NCBI RefSeq assembly: GCF_004211145.1
Contig: NZ_SEBS01000036.1
Location: 1 to 37,739 of the forward strand
Length of the DNA stretch: 37,739 bases
Direction: 5' to 3'
Source of the DNA: Flavobacterium sp.
GTDB lineage: Bacteria > Bacteroidota > Bacteroidia > Flavobacteriales > Flavobacteriaceae
Shown piece by piece: positions 1 through 7,458 of the stretch. Both the position numbers and the translations under genes were made by a program. How positions within the stretch are numbered: the stretch's first letter is position 1; the number at the start of each line of letters is the position of its first letter. Below the pieces are notes generated by a model. The model had not been told where the DNA came from and did not search any database. It worked only from the letters and a program-made list of their open reading frames with translations.

Positions 1-860
1 CAGCATTTCTCCCCACCGACCACAAAAAAAAACTTCGTGACTTCGTGCCTTCGTGCCTTCGTGTCAGCCAGCGCAGCGCAAAAAGCACAAAAAAAACCGC
101 CCGAAGTTCCCAACGAACGATCTGGAAATGCGTTAGTCGAAAGTCAAAAGTCAAAAGTCGAAAGTCGAAAGGGAGTGCGCTCGGTGTAAAAAAAAATCGC
201 CCGACGTTCCCAACGGACGATTTGGAAATGCGTTAGTCGAAAGTCAAAAGTCGAAAGTCGAAAGTCGATAGTCGAACGGAAGTGCGCTCGCGTTAAAAAA
301 AAATCGTCCGAAGTTCCCAACGAACGATTTATATCGCAGCATTTCTCGCCACCGACTAAAAAAAAACTTCGTGCCTTCGTGTCTTCGTGTCTTCGTGTCA
401 GCCAGCGCAGCGCAAAAAGCACAAAAAAAAATCGCCCGAAGTTCCCAACGAACGATTTAAGAATGCGAAAGTCGAAAGTCGAAAGTCGAACGGAAGTGCG
501 CTCGGCGCAAAAAAAATCGCCCGAAATTTCCAACGAACGATCTATATCGCAGCATTTCCCCACCGACCACAAAACAAAACTTCGTGCCTTCGTGTCTTCG
601 TGCCTTCGTGTCAGCCAGCGCAGCGCAAAAGCACAAAAAAAACCGCCCGAAGTTCCCAACGAACGATCTGGAAATGCGTTAGTCGAAAGTCAAAAGTCGA
701 AAGTCGAAAGTCGAACGGAAGTGCGCTCGCGTAAAAAAAAACCGGACGAAATTTCCAACGAACGATCTATATCACAGCATTTCTCCCCACCGACCACAAA
801 AAAAAACTTCGTGACTTCGTGCCTTCGTGCCTTCGTGTCAGCCAGCGCAGCGTTTCGAGA
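1..860. repeat. Mosaic repeat block of terminator-like hairpins and heptamer tandem repeats
   Basis: No gene is supported here. The block alternates three modules. One is a tandem heptamer of the form cttcgtg(c/t). The second is a heptamer of the form gtcgaaa. The third is a hairpin module around cccgaagttcccaacgaacg, preceded by a run of A. The phrase agcatttct(c)cc followed by accgac recurs at about 2, 337, 550 and 776; the hairpin module recurs about seven times. Read on the minus strand each hairpin ends in a T run, so each resembles an intrinsic terminator behind the lipoprotein gene that ends at 861. Open frames here are by-products of the repeats. Confidence 0.85.
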
Positions 861-1589
861 TTATGGCAGGTAGTTGAAGTTGATCGAACCTGATGAAGTT
901 TCTCCATCCTCATTGCTCGACGTAAACGTCCCTGAAGTCGCGTACCCATCCGTTCCATAAACGAACGTCGCATTGACCTGAGACGCAACCGTACCGTTAA
1001 GGTGTTTCAACACGAATGATTTCGGGTTGTTCTTGAAAAGCAACTGCTTCGCCATGATCAATTCTTCAGCTTGGGGAACCGAACTGAAATTCAATTCGAC
1101 ATTTTCCAAAACATCGATGATTCCAGCCGCTTGAAGCGTGTACCAGAACGGATTTGGTTTGTTGTCGTACGTGATGAAACCTTCGAATTCCTCGATGATC
1201 TCGTTGGTTTCCTCATCGCGTTCGAACAGACGCAATTTGATCGGATTTCCGTTGTTGTCATAGTCGAGCACTTCGCCGAATTCGTAGCCGTCATACGGAT
1301 TCTGATACAATTCCGAAATCTGGAACGGATCGCTGTCGCCTGAAATCGTCGTCAAATTTCCGCCCGAATAAGAAAGGTCGTTTGTGTTTTCTCCGTCGGA
1401 AACACTCGTCACCTGGCCTGCGGCATTGTACGTCACGTTAAGCATATTCACGTCGTCGTCGGTGTTCATGGTTTGAACGCTGCTGATGTACTTTTCAACA
1501 GACGTTACCGCAGAGGAAGAATCGTCGCTTCCGCAAGACGCAAATAAAATTCCTGCAAATGCAGAAACAAAAAGTAATGGCTTTTTCAT
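861..1589 (-). CDS. Predicted outer-envelope lipoprotein with YD-like repeats
   Basis: 242 residues. The N-terminus is a lipoprotein signal peptide with a lipobox ending FASC (Cys19), followed by a Gly-Ser-Asp-rich linker of the kind that directs Bacteroidota lipoproteins to the outer membrane. The middle has phrases such as YNAAGQVTSV and DYDNNGNPIK, which resemble the tyrosine-aspartate repeats of RHS-like beta structures. I recognise no catalytic motif, so the function is unknown. A Bacteroidota promoter lies just upstream on the minus strand, and the stop codon abuts the repeat block at 1-860. Confidence 0.8.
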   Translation of the reverse strand: MKKPLLFVSAFAGILFASCGSDDSSSAVTSVEKYISSVQTMNTDDDVNMLNVTYNAAGQVTSVSDGENTNDLSYSGGNLTTISGDSDPFQISELYQNPYDGYEFGEVLDYDNNGNPIKLRLFERDEETNEIIEEFEGFITYDNKPNPFWYTLQAAGIIDVLENVELNFSSVPQAEELIMAKQLLFKNNPKSFVLKHLNGTVASQVNATFVYGTDGYATSGTFTSSNEDGETSSGSINFNYLP

Positions 1590-1612
1590 TGTAATTGAAT
1601 TGGATTAGTTCG

Positions 1613-1644
1613 CGAATATAAGCGTTCGGATTCAACTTGCAAAA
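1613..1644 (-). promoter_or_regulatory. Bacteroidota-type promoter for the lipoprotein gene
   Basis: On the minus strand TTTTG (1640-1644) is followed after 19 bp by TATATTCG (1613-1620). This matches the TTG/TAnnTTTG form at seven of eight positions of the -7 box, and it lies 24 bp upstream of the start codon. Confidence 0.6.
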
Positions 1645-1785
1645 TGCGGTTTACATGACTTATCAAATTCTAATATTTGTTAAAATAAGACAAAATGACA
1701 TTTAAAGCGACATTTTGGCATTATATTTTTCATCGGTACAGAACTTGACTATGGCGTTTCAACATTTTAGAAATAATACGAAATC

Positions 1786-2217
1786 ATGAACTTAGTAAAG
1801 AAAAACCACAGCCATTTTTTTCCATCATTTATGGACGAATTATTGCGCGCCGATCTTGGCGGACGACAATTGAATTACAACGCGACATCGGTTCCCCCGG
1901 TAAATATCCGTGAAGCTGAAAACGCATTTGAGGTCGAACTTTCGGCTCCCGGAAAGAACAAGGAAGATTTCAATATCGAGATCGACAACGACTTACTGAC
2001 GATTTCATCGGAAGTCAAAAGTGAGGCGAATACTCACGAAGGCAAATTCACACGCCGCGAGTTTTCGCTTTCAAGCTTCAAGCGTTCATTTACGTTGCCT
2101 GAAACGGTGAAATACGACGAGATCAAAGCGTCATACGACAATGGAATTCTCAGGATTTCTTTGCCGAAAAAAGAAGAAGCACTCCCAAAAGCGAAACGAT
2201 TGATTGATGTAGGTTAA
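1786..2217 (+). CDS. Small heat shock protein, Hsp20/alpha-crystallin family
   Basis: 143 residues, usual for bacterial Hsp20. Small heat shock proteins are ATP-independent cytoplasmic holdases that bind unfolding proteins. The alpha-crystallin domain covers about residues 38-130, with the early phrase AFEVELSAPGKNKEDFNIEI and the late signature YDNGILRISLPKK (the A-x-x-x-n-GvL type motif before the last strand). The N-terminal arm contains FFPSFMDELL. The gene stands alone with its own terminator at 2234-2261. I see no clear promoter box in the 196 bp upstream. Confidence 0.95.
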   Translation: MNLVKKNHSHFFPSFMDELLRADLGGRQLNYNATSVPPVNIREAENAFEVELSAPGKNKEDFNIEIDNDLLTISSEVKSEANTHEGKFTRREFSLSSFKRSFTLPETVKYDEIKASYDNGILRISLPKKEEALPKAKRLIDVG

Positions 2218-2233
2218 TGATTGAGAGTGTTTG

Positions 2234-2261
2234 AAAGCGTCTGAAAGGACGCTTTTTTTTT
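2234..2261 (+). terminator. Intrinsic terminator after hsp20
   Basis: AAAGCGTC pairs with GACGCTTT around a 6-nt loop and runs into nine T residues. Confidence 0.85.
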
Positions 2262-2319
2262 GTTTAAGGTTTAGGTTTCGGACGTTACGGCCCTAAACGC
2301 GAAACTCTAAACAAAAAAC

Positions 2320-2327
2320 TATATTTG
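2320..2327 (+). promoter_or_regulatory. -7 promoter box directly before a start codon
   Basis: TATATTTG matches TAnnTTTG exactly. There is no TTG at the expected -33 position. The ATG of the glycosyltransferase is only 4 nt downstream, so the transcript would be leaderless or nearly so. Confidence 0.5.
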
Positions 2328-2331
2328 CGCC

Positions 2332-3468
2332 ATGCAGCTTTCCATAATCATCCTAAATTACAACGTCCGGTATTTCCTTGAGCTTTGCTTGAAGTCGGTC
2401 GAGAAAGCAATCGCAGCTATCGACGCTGAAATCATTGTCGTCGACAACAATTCCCCCGACGACTCGTGCGAAATGGTAAAATCATTGTTCCCGAACGTAA
2501 AACTCATCGAAAACAACGAAAATTCAGGTTTTCCGAAAGGCAACAACATCGGTGTCTCACAAGCAAAAGGCGAATATATCTGCATTTTGAATCCCGATAC
2601 GGTTGTGGCCGAAGACACTTTCCTGAAAGTTCTTGAGTTCGTCCGAGGCCAACAAAATCTTGGCATCGTCGGCTGTAAATTGATCGACGGAACCGGGAAA
2701 TTCCTGCCTGAAAGCAAGCGCGGCGTCCCGACCCCGTTTACGGCGTTCACGAAAGTCGCGGGTTTGTATAAGTTCCTGCCGAGTGTTTTCGGGAACTATT
2801 ACGCGATGCATCTCGACAAGGAACGAACTGGAAAAGTCGAGATTCTCGTCGGCGCTTTTATGGTGATGAAGCGCGAATTGTATCTTTCGGTCGGTGGTTT
2901 CGATGAAAATTGTTTCATGTATTCGGACGATATCGATTTGTCGTACACGATATTGAAATCGGGAAAGGACAATTTTTATTTCGCCGACACGACCGTCGTC
3001 CATTTCAAAGGCGAAAGCACGATACGCGACGGCTTATACATGAAGCGATTCCGCGAGGCGATGAATTTTTTCTATAAAAAACACTTCCGTATTTCTCCGA
3101 TTTTCGATTTGGTCATGAAGGTCGGCGCGTTCGCATTCTCGCACAAAAAGCGCAGCGATGCCGTCGTGATTAGAGTGAAACCGAACACATTCGCGATTGT
3201 CTCGTCGAGCGACTTATTAAAAGAAAAGACATCAAAATTGTTAGGAAAAAACGCTGTCTTCACGGCCGAAGCATCTGAAAAAAATTTAAATTCGCTTCAA
3301 TCGGGCGCGACCCAGTTTTGGTTCGATACGAAAACGGTCGATTTCAGGACGATCATCGAACGCATGCAGAGCCTCGGCGCCAACGGAAACACGTTTCGCA
3401 TAGTCGTAGAAAATACGGCGATCGGCAGCGATTCCAGCAACGATAGAGGAGAAGTTTTAACGCTTTGA
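2332..3468 (+). CDS. Family 2 glycosyltransferase (rhamnosyltransferase-like)
   Basis: 378 residues. The N-terminal 250 residues form a GT-A domain: SIIILNYN start, VVDNNSPDDS nucleotide-sugar pocket, NPDT with the metal-binding Asp near residue 89, and FDENCFMYSDDIDL, the acceptor/catalytic acidic motif near residues 200-212. These cytoplasmic or membrane-associated enzymes transfer a sugar from a nucleotide donor to cell-surface glycans; the substrate cannot be read from sequence. The C-terminal 110 residues are outside the catalytic domain and are not recognised. The gene is preceded by a -7 box very close to the ATG. Confidence 0.9.
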   Translation: MQLSIIILNYNVRYFLELCLKSVEKAIAAIDAEIIVVDNNSPDDSCEMVKSLFPNVKLIENNENSGFPKGNNIGVSQAKGEYICILNPDTVVAEDTFLKVLEFVRGQQNLGIVGCKLIDGTGKFLPESKRGVPTPFTAFTKVAGLYKFLPSVFGNYYAMHLDKERTGKVEILVGAFMVMKRELYLSVGGFDENCFMYSDDIDLSYTILKSGKDNFYFADTTVVHFKGESTIRDGLYMKRFREAMNFFYKKHFRISPIFDLVMKVGAFAFSHKKRSDAVVIRVKPNTFAIVSSSDLLKEKTSKLLGKNAVFTAEASEKNLNSLQSGATQFWFDTKTVDFRTIIERMQSLGANGNTFRIVVENTAIGSDSSNDRGEVLTL

Positions 3469-3519
3469 TGCGATTCAACGAAAACGATTGCAGTTCGTCT
3501 AAAAAATGAAGGATTGTTA

Positions 3520-3548
3520 TTGTAATCAGAGATAAATCGGTAATTTCG
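3520..3548 (+). promoter_or_regulatory. Probable promoter of the E2 gene
   Basis: TTG (3520-3522), an 18-bp spacer and TAATTTCG (3541-3548), which is close to the Bacteroidota consensus. It lies 37 bp upstream of the start codon. Confidence 0.45.
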
Positions 3549-3585
3549 CAAACAGAATTTAATTTTTACGTGTCAGCTTATCAAT

Positions 3586-5070
3586 ATGGCAAGATATGAA
3601 CTAAAACTCCCGAAAATGGGGGAAAGCGTTGCTGAAGCGACGATCACGAACTGGTTGAAAAACGTGGGCGATCACATCGACGCCGACGAAGCCGTGCTTG
3701 AAATCGCCACCGACAAGGTCGACAGCGAAGTCCCGAGCGAAGTTTCAGGAAAACTCGTCGAGATCTTGTTCCAGAAAGACGACATCGTGAAAGTCGGTCA
3801 AACCGTCGCCATCATTGAAGTTGAAGGCGGAGTCGTAGTCGATGCGCCGAGTGAGCAAACGCAGGCAATCGCAACTGAAATCCCCGCTTCGGTCGAGCAG
3901 ATCGAAAGAACGGTTGAAACGGCTCGTCAGTTCACGGCAGTTCCGATCGCTTCGGGCAATCCGCCATCAAAAGAAGAATACAGCAACTCCGATAAATTTT
4001 ATTCGCCGCTTGTAAAGAACATCGCCAAAGAGGAAGGCATTTCCATAGCCGAACTCGAGAGCATCGTCGGAACAGGTGCTGAAGGTCGCGTGACGAAGAA
4101 TGATATTTTGGCGTATGTCGAGTATCGCAAAAACAAGCCTGCGCAAATTCAGCAAACCGCTCCGGTCGCTGAAGTTTCGCAGCCCGTGGCGACTCCGGTT
4201 GAGCCACAAGTGCAACAGCACGCAATTCAACCGGTTAATTCGAATGTCGAACATCGATCAACGAATAACGAACATCGAACGTCGGAGCCGGCAACCAACA
4301 GCCAACAACCAACGACAACTAGCCAACAACAAACGACGAAGATTCCGCCATCGGTCAACGGTCAGGACGAAATCGTCGAGATGGATCGCATGCGCAAGTT
4401 GATTTCGGGTTATATGGTGCAGTCGGTGCAGACATCGGCTCACGTACAATCGTTCATCGAGGTCGACGTGACGAATATTTGGGATTGGCGAGAAAAGAAC
4501 AAGAATGCGTTCGAGAAAAGAGAAGGCGAGAAGCTCACGTTCACGCCGATTTTCATGGAAATCGTGGCGAAAGCGTTGAAGGATTTCCCGCTCATGAATA
4601 TTTCGGTCGACGGCGATTACATCATAAAAAAGAAAAACATCAACCTGGGTATGGCCGCGGCTTTACCCAATGGAAACCTTATCGTTCCCGTAATTAAGAA
4701 CGCCGACCAGTTGAATCTGATCGGAATGGCGAAAGCGGTAAACGATCTTGGAAACCGAGCGAAAGCAGGGAAATTGAAGCCCGATGATACGCAAGGCGGA
4801 ACGTATACGGTAACGAATGTCGGAACGTTCGGTTCGGTTTTCGGAACACCGATCATCAATCAGCCGCAGGTCGGAATTCTCGCTCTCGGCGCGATTCGAA
4901 AAGTGCCGGCCGTAATCGAAACACCTGACGGGGATTTCATCGGCATCCGCAAGAAAATGTTCTTGTCGCACAGTTACGATCACCGCGTCGTCGACGGCGC
5001 GCTCGGCGGAAGTTTCGTGAAACGCGTTGCCGATTATATGGAGGCATTTGACCCGAACCGCAGTTTTTAG
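3586..5070 (+). CDS. 2-oxoacid dehydrogenase complex E2 (dihydrolipoamide acyltransferase)
   Basis: 494 residues, cytoplasmic core of a pyruvate- or branched-chain-type dehydrogenase complex. A lipoyl domain covers residues 1-80, with the lipoylated lysine as Lys44 in ATDKVDSEV. A peripheral-subunit binding domain lies at about 139-178 (SPLVKNIAKEEGIS to GRVTKNDIL). A long low-complexity linker spans about 181-259. The acyltransferase domain spans 264-494, with the catalytic DHRVVDG at 465-471. No E1 or E3 gene is adjacent, so the acyl substrate (acetyl or branched-chain) is not settled. Linker residues 218-252 are encoded by DNA that looks like genomic short repeats. Confidence 0.93.
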   Translation: MARYELKLPKMGESVAEATITNWLKNVGDHIDADEAVLEIATDKVDSEVPSEVSGKLVEILFQKDDIVKVGQTVAIIEVEGGVVVDAPSEQTQAIATEIPASVEQIERTVETARQFTAVPIASGNPPSKEEYSNSDKFYSPLVKNIAKEEGISIAELESIVGTGAEGRVTKNDILAYVEYRKNKPAQIQQTAPVAEVSQPVATPVEPQVQQHAIQPVNSNVEHRSTNNEHRTSEPATNSQQPTTTSQQQTTKIPPSVNGQDEIVEMDRMRKLISGYMVQSVQTSAHVQSFIEVDVTNIWDWREKNKNAFEKREGEKLTFTPIFMEIVAKALKDFPLMNISVDGDYIIKKKNINLGMAAALPNGNLIVPVIKNADQLNLIGMAKAVNDLGNRAKAGKLKPDDTQGGTYTVTNVGTFGSVFGTPIINQPQVGILALGAIRKVPAVIETPDGDFIGIRKKMFLSHSYDHRVVDGALGGSFVKRVADYMEAFDPNRSF

Positions 5071-5115
5071 GAAGTTGAACTTCTTGCATCAAAACATTGC
5101 AAGACGAATATAATT

Positions 5116-5143
5116 GAAGCCTTTCTTTTCGGAAGGCTTTTTT
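5116..5143 (+). terminator. Intrinsic terminator after the E2 gene
   Basis: AAGCCTT pairs with AAGGCTT around a 9-nt loop, followed by a T run. Confidence 0.85.
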
Positions 5144-5202
5144 GTTTTGAATCCAAAGGCGGGGAAATCCAATCGAGCGCCTAATTTTTTAACGAATCAA
5201 AT

Positions 5203-5272
5203 CCCTAGCGCAGCGTTTCCAAAGCGCAGCGTGTCCAAAGCAAAGCGTGTCCCAAGCGTAGCGTGTCCAATT
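5203..5272. repeat. Tandem repeat of about 16 bp (ccaaagcgcagcgtgt family)
   Basis: Four to five imperfect copies of a unit such as ccaaagcgcagcgtgt, ending next to the stop codon of the small minus-strand membrane protein. The same family appears near 19165 and 19321. Confidence 0.8.
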
Positions 5273-5500
5273 CTACTTCTTCCTCGTCACAACCAAAAAT
5301 CCCAAAATCACCACAATCGGAATCGCGATCACAAACAACGTCTTCAACACCTTAAACAACAACACCGCAATCGCCGCGCCCACGACCATCCAAAAAATAA
5401 AGTAGCCGCCTCGCCTCAAATGTGGCGGAAACAGTTTCCCGAAAACGTAATTCGCCATCCAAAGCAGCAGCAAAATCCCAATAAGAATAATAAGCGTCAT
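5273..5500 (-). CDS. Small predicted membrane protein
   Basis: 75 residues with two to three hydrophobic stretches, about 1-20, 33-52 and 53-70, and a basic end (VVTRKK). No family was recognised. Its start overlaps the end of the WYL regulator gene by 4 bp, so the two genes are probably translationally coupled. This suggests, but does not prove, a role connected to the regulator or to the membrane-associated slipin encoded across the intergenic region. Confidence 0.65.
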   Translation of the reverse strand: MTLIILIGILLLLWMANYVFGKLFPPHLRRGGYFIFWMVVGAAIAVLLFKVLKTLFVIAIPIVVILGFLVVTRKK

Positions 5501-6534
5501 GATTGTTTGGCTGTTAAATCGTCAGATTCATATTGTTTCGCGCCTCTCGCCAATCGTTTTTTGATGCGCGACACCAACATTCTCGGGCCCAAAACCTTCA
5601 CGCAATCCCCGAACCCCAAGATCTCGCGTTCCAATTCGAAATTCAGTACGACGTCGATTCGGATGATCGTCCCCTTTTCATCTTCATGCAAAACCTGTTG
5701 CGATTTGTGCAGCGGTTTCGTCAACACATAAGGCGCATTTTCGTTGTTGAACTGCAGGATAACTTTCTGTCCGCGGTCCTTCGCCGATTTCGTGACACCA
5801 AGGCAATCGTCGAAATATCGGTCGAAATCAACGCCTCCATATTCGATGAAGGTCTCATTCGGAACTTCCTGCATTTCAAGGATCCTATCTAACGCCATCG
5901 TGACCAAGGCCGAACCTTTCTTTGGGAACGCGAGCAAAAACCAACGATTGCGGTATTCCTTTAATAGATACGGATAGTAAACCTTCGTCTGCGATTGGGC
6001 CGCGCGGAACGATTTGTACTCGATAAGCAACGCGGTCTTCTTCAAAATCGCCTGATACGACGGGTTAATGAATTCCAAACCCTTGAGCTGCGCATTGTTT
6101 TCAAATTGCAGGAAATTCTTTTTGCTGTTCGCGGTTTTCTGGATGCTGTTCTCGAGTTTTGCGATCATCTCGCTCATCTCATCGAAGTAATGGAAACCGT
6201 TCAGATGTTTGAGCACGCTCACGATTTCCTTCATTTTTTCCATGTCCGAGGTGTTGATCGGCGAGTTCGTGATGCTGAAATCAGGATCTTCATACACGTA
6301 AAACTTGCGGTCGAAAATCGAGATAGGCGCATTGTAACCCAGTTTGTCGCTGCGCATCATATGCAGATCGCCCTGGATCGTGCGTCGGCTCACGCCCGTC
6401 GTGATGCCTTCATACTCATAAAGCGCGTCCGAGACCTTTTCCATCAGATCCTCAAGCGTCCATTTCCGGAATCGGTTCTTGAGGCAATTGTCGATTGTCT
6501 TGTAGCGGATCAACGCGAGTTTGTTCGTAGCCAT
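5497..6534 (-). CDS. WYL-domain transcriptional regulator
   Basis: 345 residues from the ATG at 6534, chosen over an upstream in-frame start because MATNKLALIRYKTIDNCL is the typical opening of this family. The N-terminus is a winged helix-turn-helix; a middle segment follows; the WYL domain lies at about 150-260, with RNRWFLLAF in the place of the name-giving Trp-Tyr-Leu. WYL domains are thought to bind nucleic-acid or nucleotide ligands. The gene diverges from the slipin-rtcB operon across a 924-bp region holding tRNA-like RNAs, so it is the obvious candidate regulator of that operon. That role is inferred. Confidence 0.9.
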   Translation of the reverse strand: MATNKLALIRYKTIDNCLKNRFRKWTLEDLMEKVSDALYEYEGITTGVSRRTIQGDLHMMRSDKLGYNAPISIFDRKFYVYEDPDFSITNSPINTSDMEKMKEIVSVLKHLNGFHYFDEMSEMIAKLENSIQKTANSKKNFLQFENNAQLKGLEFINPSYQAILKKTALLIEYKSFRAAQSQTKVYYPYLLKEYRNRWFLLAFPKKGSALVTMALDRILEMQEVPNETFIEYGGVDFDRYFDDCLGVTKSAKDRGQKVILQFNNENAPYVLTKPLHKSQQVLHEDEKGTIIRIDVVLNFELEREILGFGDCVKVLGPRMLVSRIKKRLARGAKQYESDDLTAKQS

Positions 6535-6900
6535 AGTTTTATTTTTTGGGCGTTGCGCGGGTTTAAAAAAGCGGATCGCATTTTCAAACCCGCGCCGGGC
6601 TGCCCGTTCCAATCTTTTGCCGCTGCGTTTCCCTTCGCGACAAAAGGATTTCCACTCGCATCCCTAACGCGAAACCGTTCTCCGGGAGAAATCCTTTCCC
6701 AAAAGTAACGAAAACCTCAATCGACTGCGCAACCAATCTGCGCACTAAAATTTAAATGATGACATATTGGTCTAAAACGAAATCATAACTAACTGTAAAA
6801 TAAATAATTATAATAAAAATGAAAAATAAATAAAACTACGCAAATAGCCTGCGCACAACGCACGACATCTTTGCAATGTTCACAAGACAACACGTTCATT
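6535..6900. other. Gene-free divergent regulatory region
   Basis: No gene was found. 6590-6720 is GC-rich with partial hairpins; 6745-6840 is very AT-rich. TGCGCA palindromes occur at 6726-6731, 6739-6744 and 6850-6855 and could be operators for the WYL protein. CATCTTTG at 6866-6873 is one base from a -7 box and would start a transcript just ahead of the structured RNA region; no matching -33 box is visible. Confidence 0.4.
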
Positions 6901-7033
6901 CACAATATCAAACAAGTCCAGTTGGGTGTTTCAAATGGCACTATTGCAGACCGCTTTGCCGCAAAAGGTATCAGGCGTTTCCGTTCAACTTGATTTGAAG
7001 GTTTTCAGGGTATTTTCCAAATAAATGTCCCAC

Positions 7034-7101
7034 ACTATCTACGCGGGTTCGAATCCCGCCTTGGCGAAAGCCATGTAGCTTAGTCCGGATAGAGCAATAG
7101 T
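7034..7101 (+). ncRNA. Circularly permuted tRNA-like module A
   Basis: Elements appear in the order of a tRNA opened in the anticodon loop. 7034-7038 (ACTAT) is the 3' side of an anticodon stem. CTAC is the variable loop. The T arm is GCGGG-TTCGAAT-CCCGC at 7043-7059. CTTGGC (7060-7065) pairs with GCCATG (7070-7075), with one T-T mismatch, and is capped by a GAAA tetraloop in place of free acceptor ends. T-A at positions 8-9 follows. The D arm has stem GCTT/GAGC and a loop with A14, GG and A21 (7078-7095). ATAGT (7097-7101) closes five perfect pairs with 7034-7038. All conserved elbow bases are present. It resembles the tRNA-mimicking module of bacterial Y RNAs. Confidence 0.75.
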
Positions 7102-7107
7102 CAAGTT

Positions 7108-7171
7108 GAAGGTTCGAATCCTTCCCGTTTACGCGGTAACTCAATGGTAGAGTACTACACTGTTAATGTAG
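7108..7171 (+). ncRNA. Circularly permuted tRNA-like module B with an Asn (GUU) anticodon arm
   Basis: The T arm is GAAGG-TTCGAAT-CCTTC (7108-7124). CCGT pairs with GCGG around TTAC, a four-pair mini-acceptor closed by a loop (7125-7136). T-A follows, then the D arm ACTC-AATGGTA-GAGT (7139-7153). A complete anticodon arm, CTACA-CTGTTAA-TGTAG (7155-7171), has T33, anticodon GTT and A37. The order is therefore T arm, acceptor, D arm, anticodon arm, with no T arm afterwards. The short capped acceptor makes aminoacylation unlikely. The first three T-arm bases overlap a sequence that can pair upstream (6984-6993). Confidence 0.7.
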
Positions 7172-7458
7172 TTTTCGGAAGCGGTCCACTCCTAAAAAGG
7201 ATCACCAGTTAAAAACAAATTGCCTTTTGCGGGCGAAATCCTCCGGGAGATCGCAATCGCGCAAAAGCCTGAAACCGGGAATTCGGGTTTCGCAGAATGC
7301 AGTCCTTGAAACAGGAAGTCACGTCGGGGATAATCGGCGAAACCAATCGGGCGAACAACTGCGATCCAAATGATCCGAACCCTCGTTTCCGCCGCAGCGC
7401 GATCGCGAAAGGCAAGGCGTTTTTATAAATAAACAATAACAATAATAAATAGAAAGTC

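Larger units (their letters stand above)
6940..7267 (+). promoter_or_regulatory. Structured 5' leader of the slipin-rtcB operon
   Basis: Besides modules A and B, this stretch has complementary segments. 6940-6947 (ACTATTGC) pairs with 7094-7101, and 6984-6993 (TTCAACTTGA) pairs with 7101-7110. Both compete with or extend the anticodon-like stem of module A. A long hairpin lies at 7224-7267: CTTTTGCG/CGCAAAAG, then GCGA/TCGC, then CTC/GAG. Whether this is an mRNA leader or a separate small RNA cannot be decided from the sequence. 7268-7458 is GC-rich with no gene that I can support. Confidence 0.55.

Noticed and set aside
144..659. 171-codon minus-strand frame in the repeat block
   Set aside because: It consists wholly of repeat modules translated in one frame.
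1..860. CRISPR array
   Set aside because: Repeats are degenerate, of uneven spacing and contain shorter tandem units; there are no unique spacers and no cas genes.
7034..7171. Ordinary tRNA genes upstream of slipin
   Set aside because: Neither element has D, anticodon and T arms in normal order, nor a pairable open acceptor stem; only the permuted fold pairs throughout.
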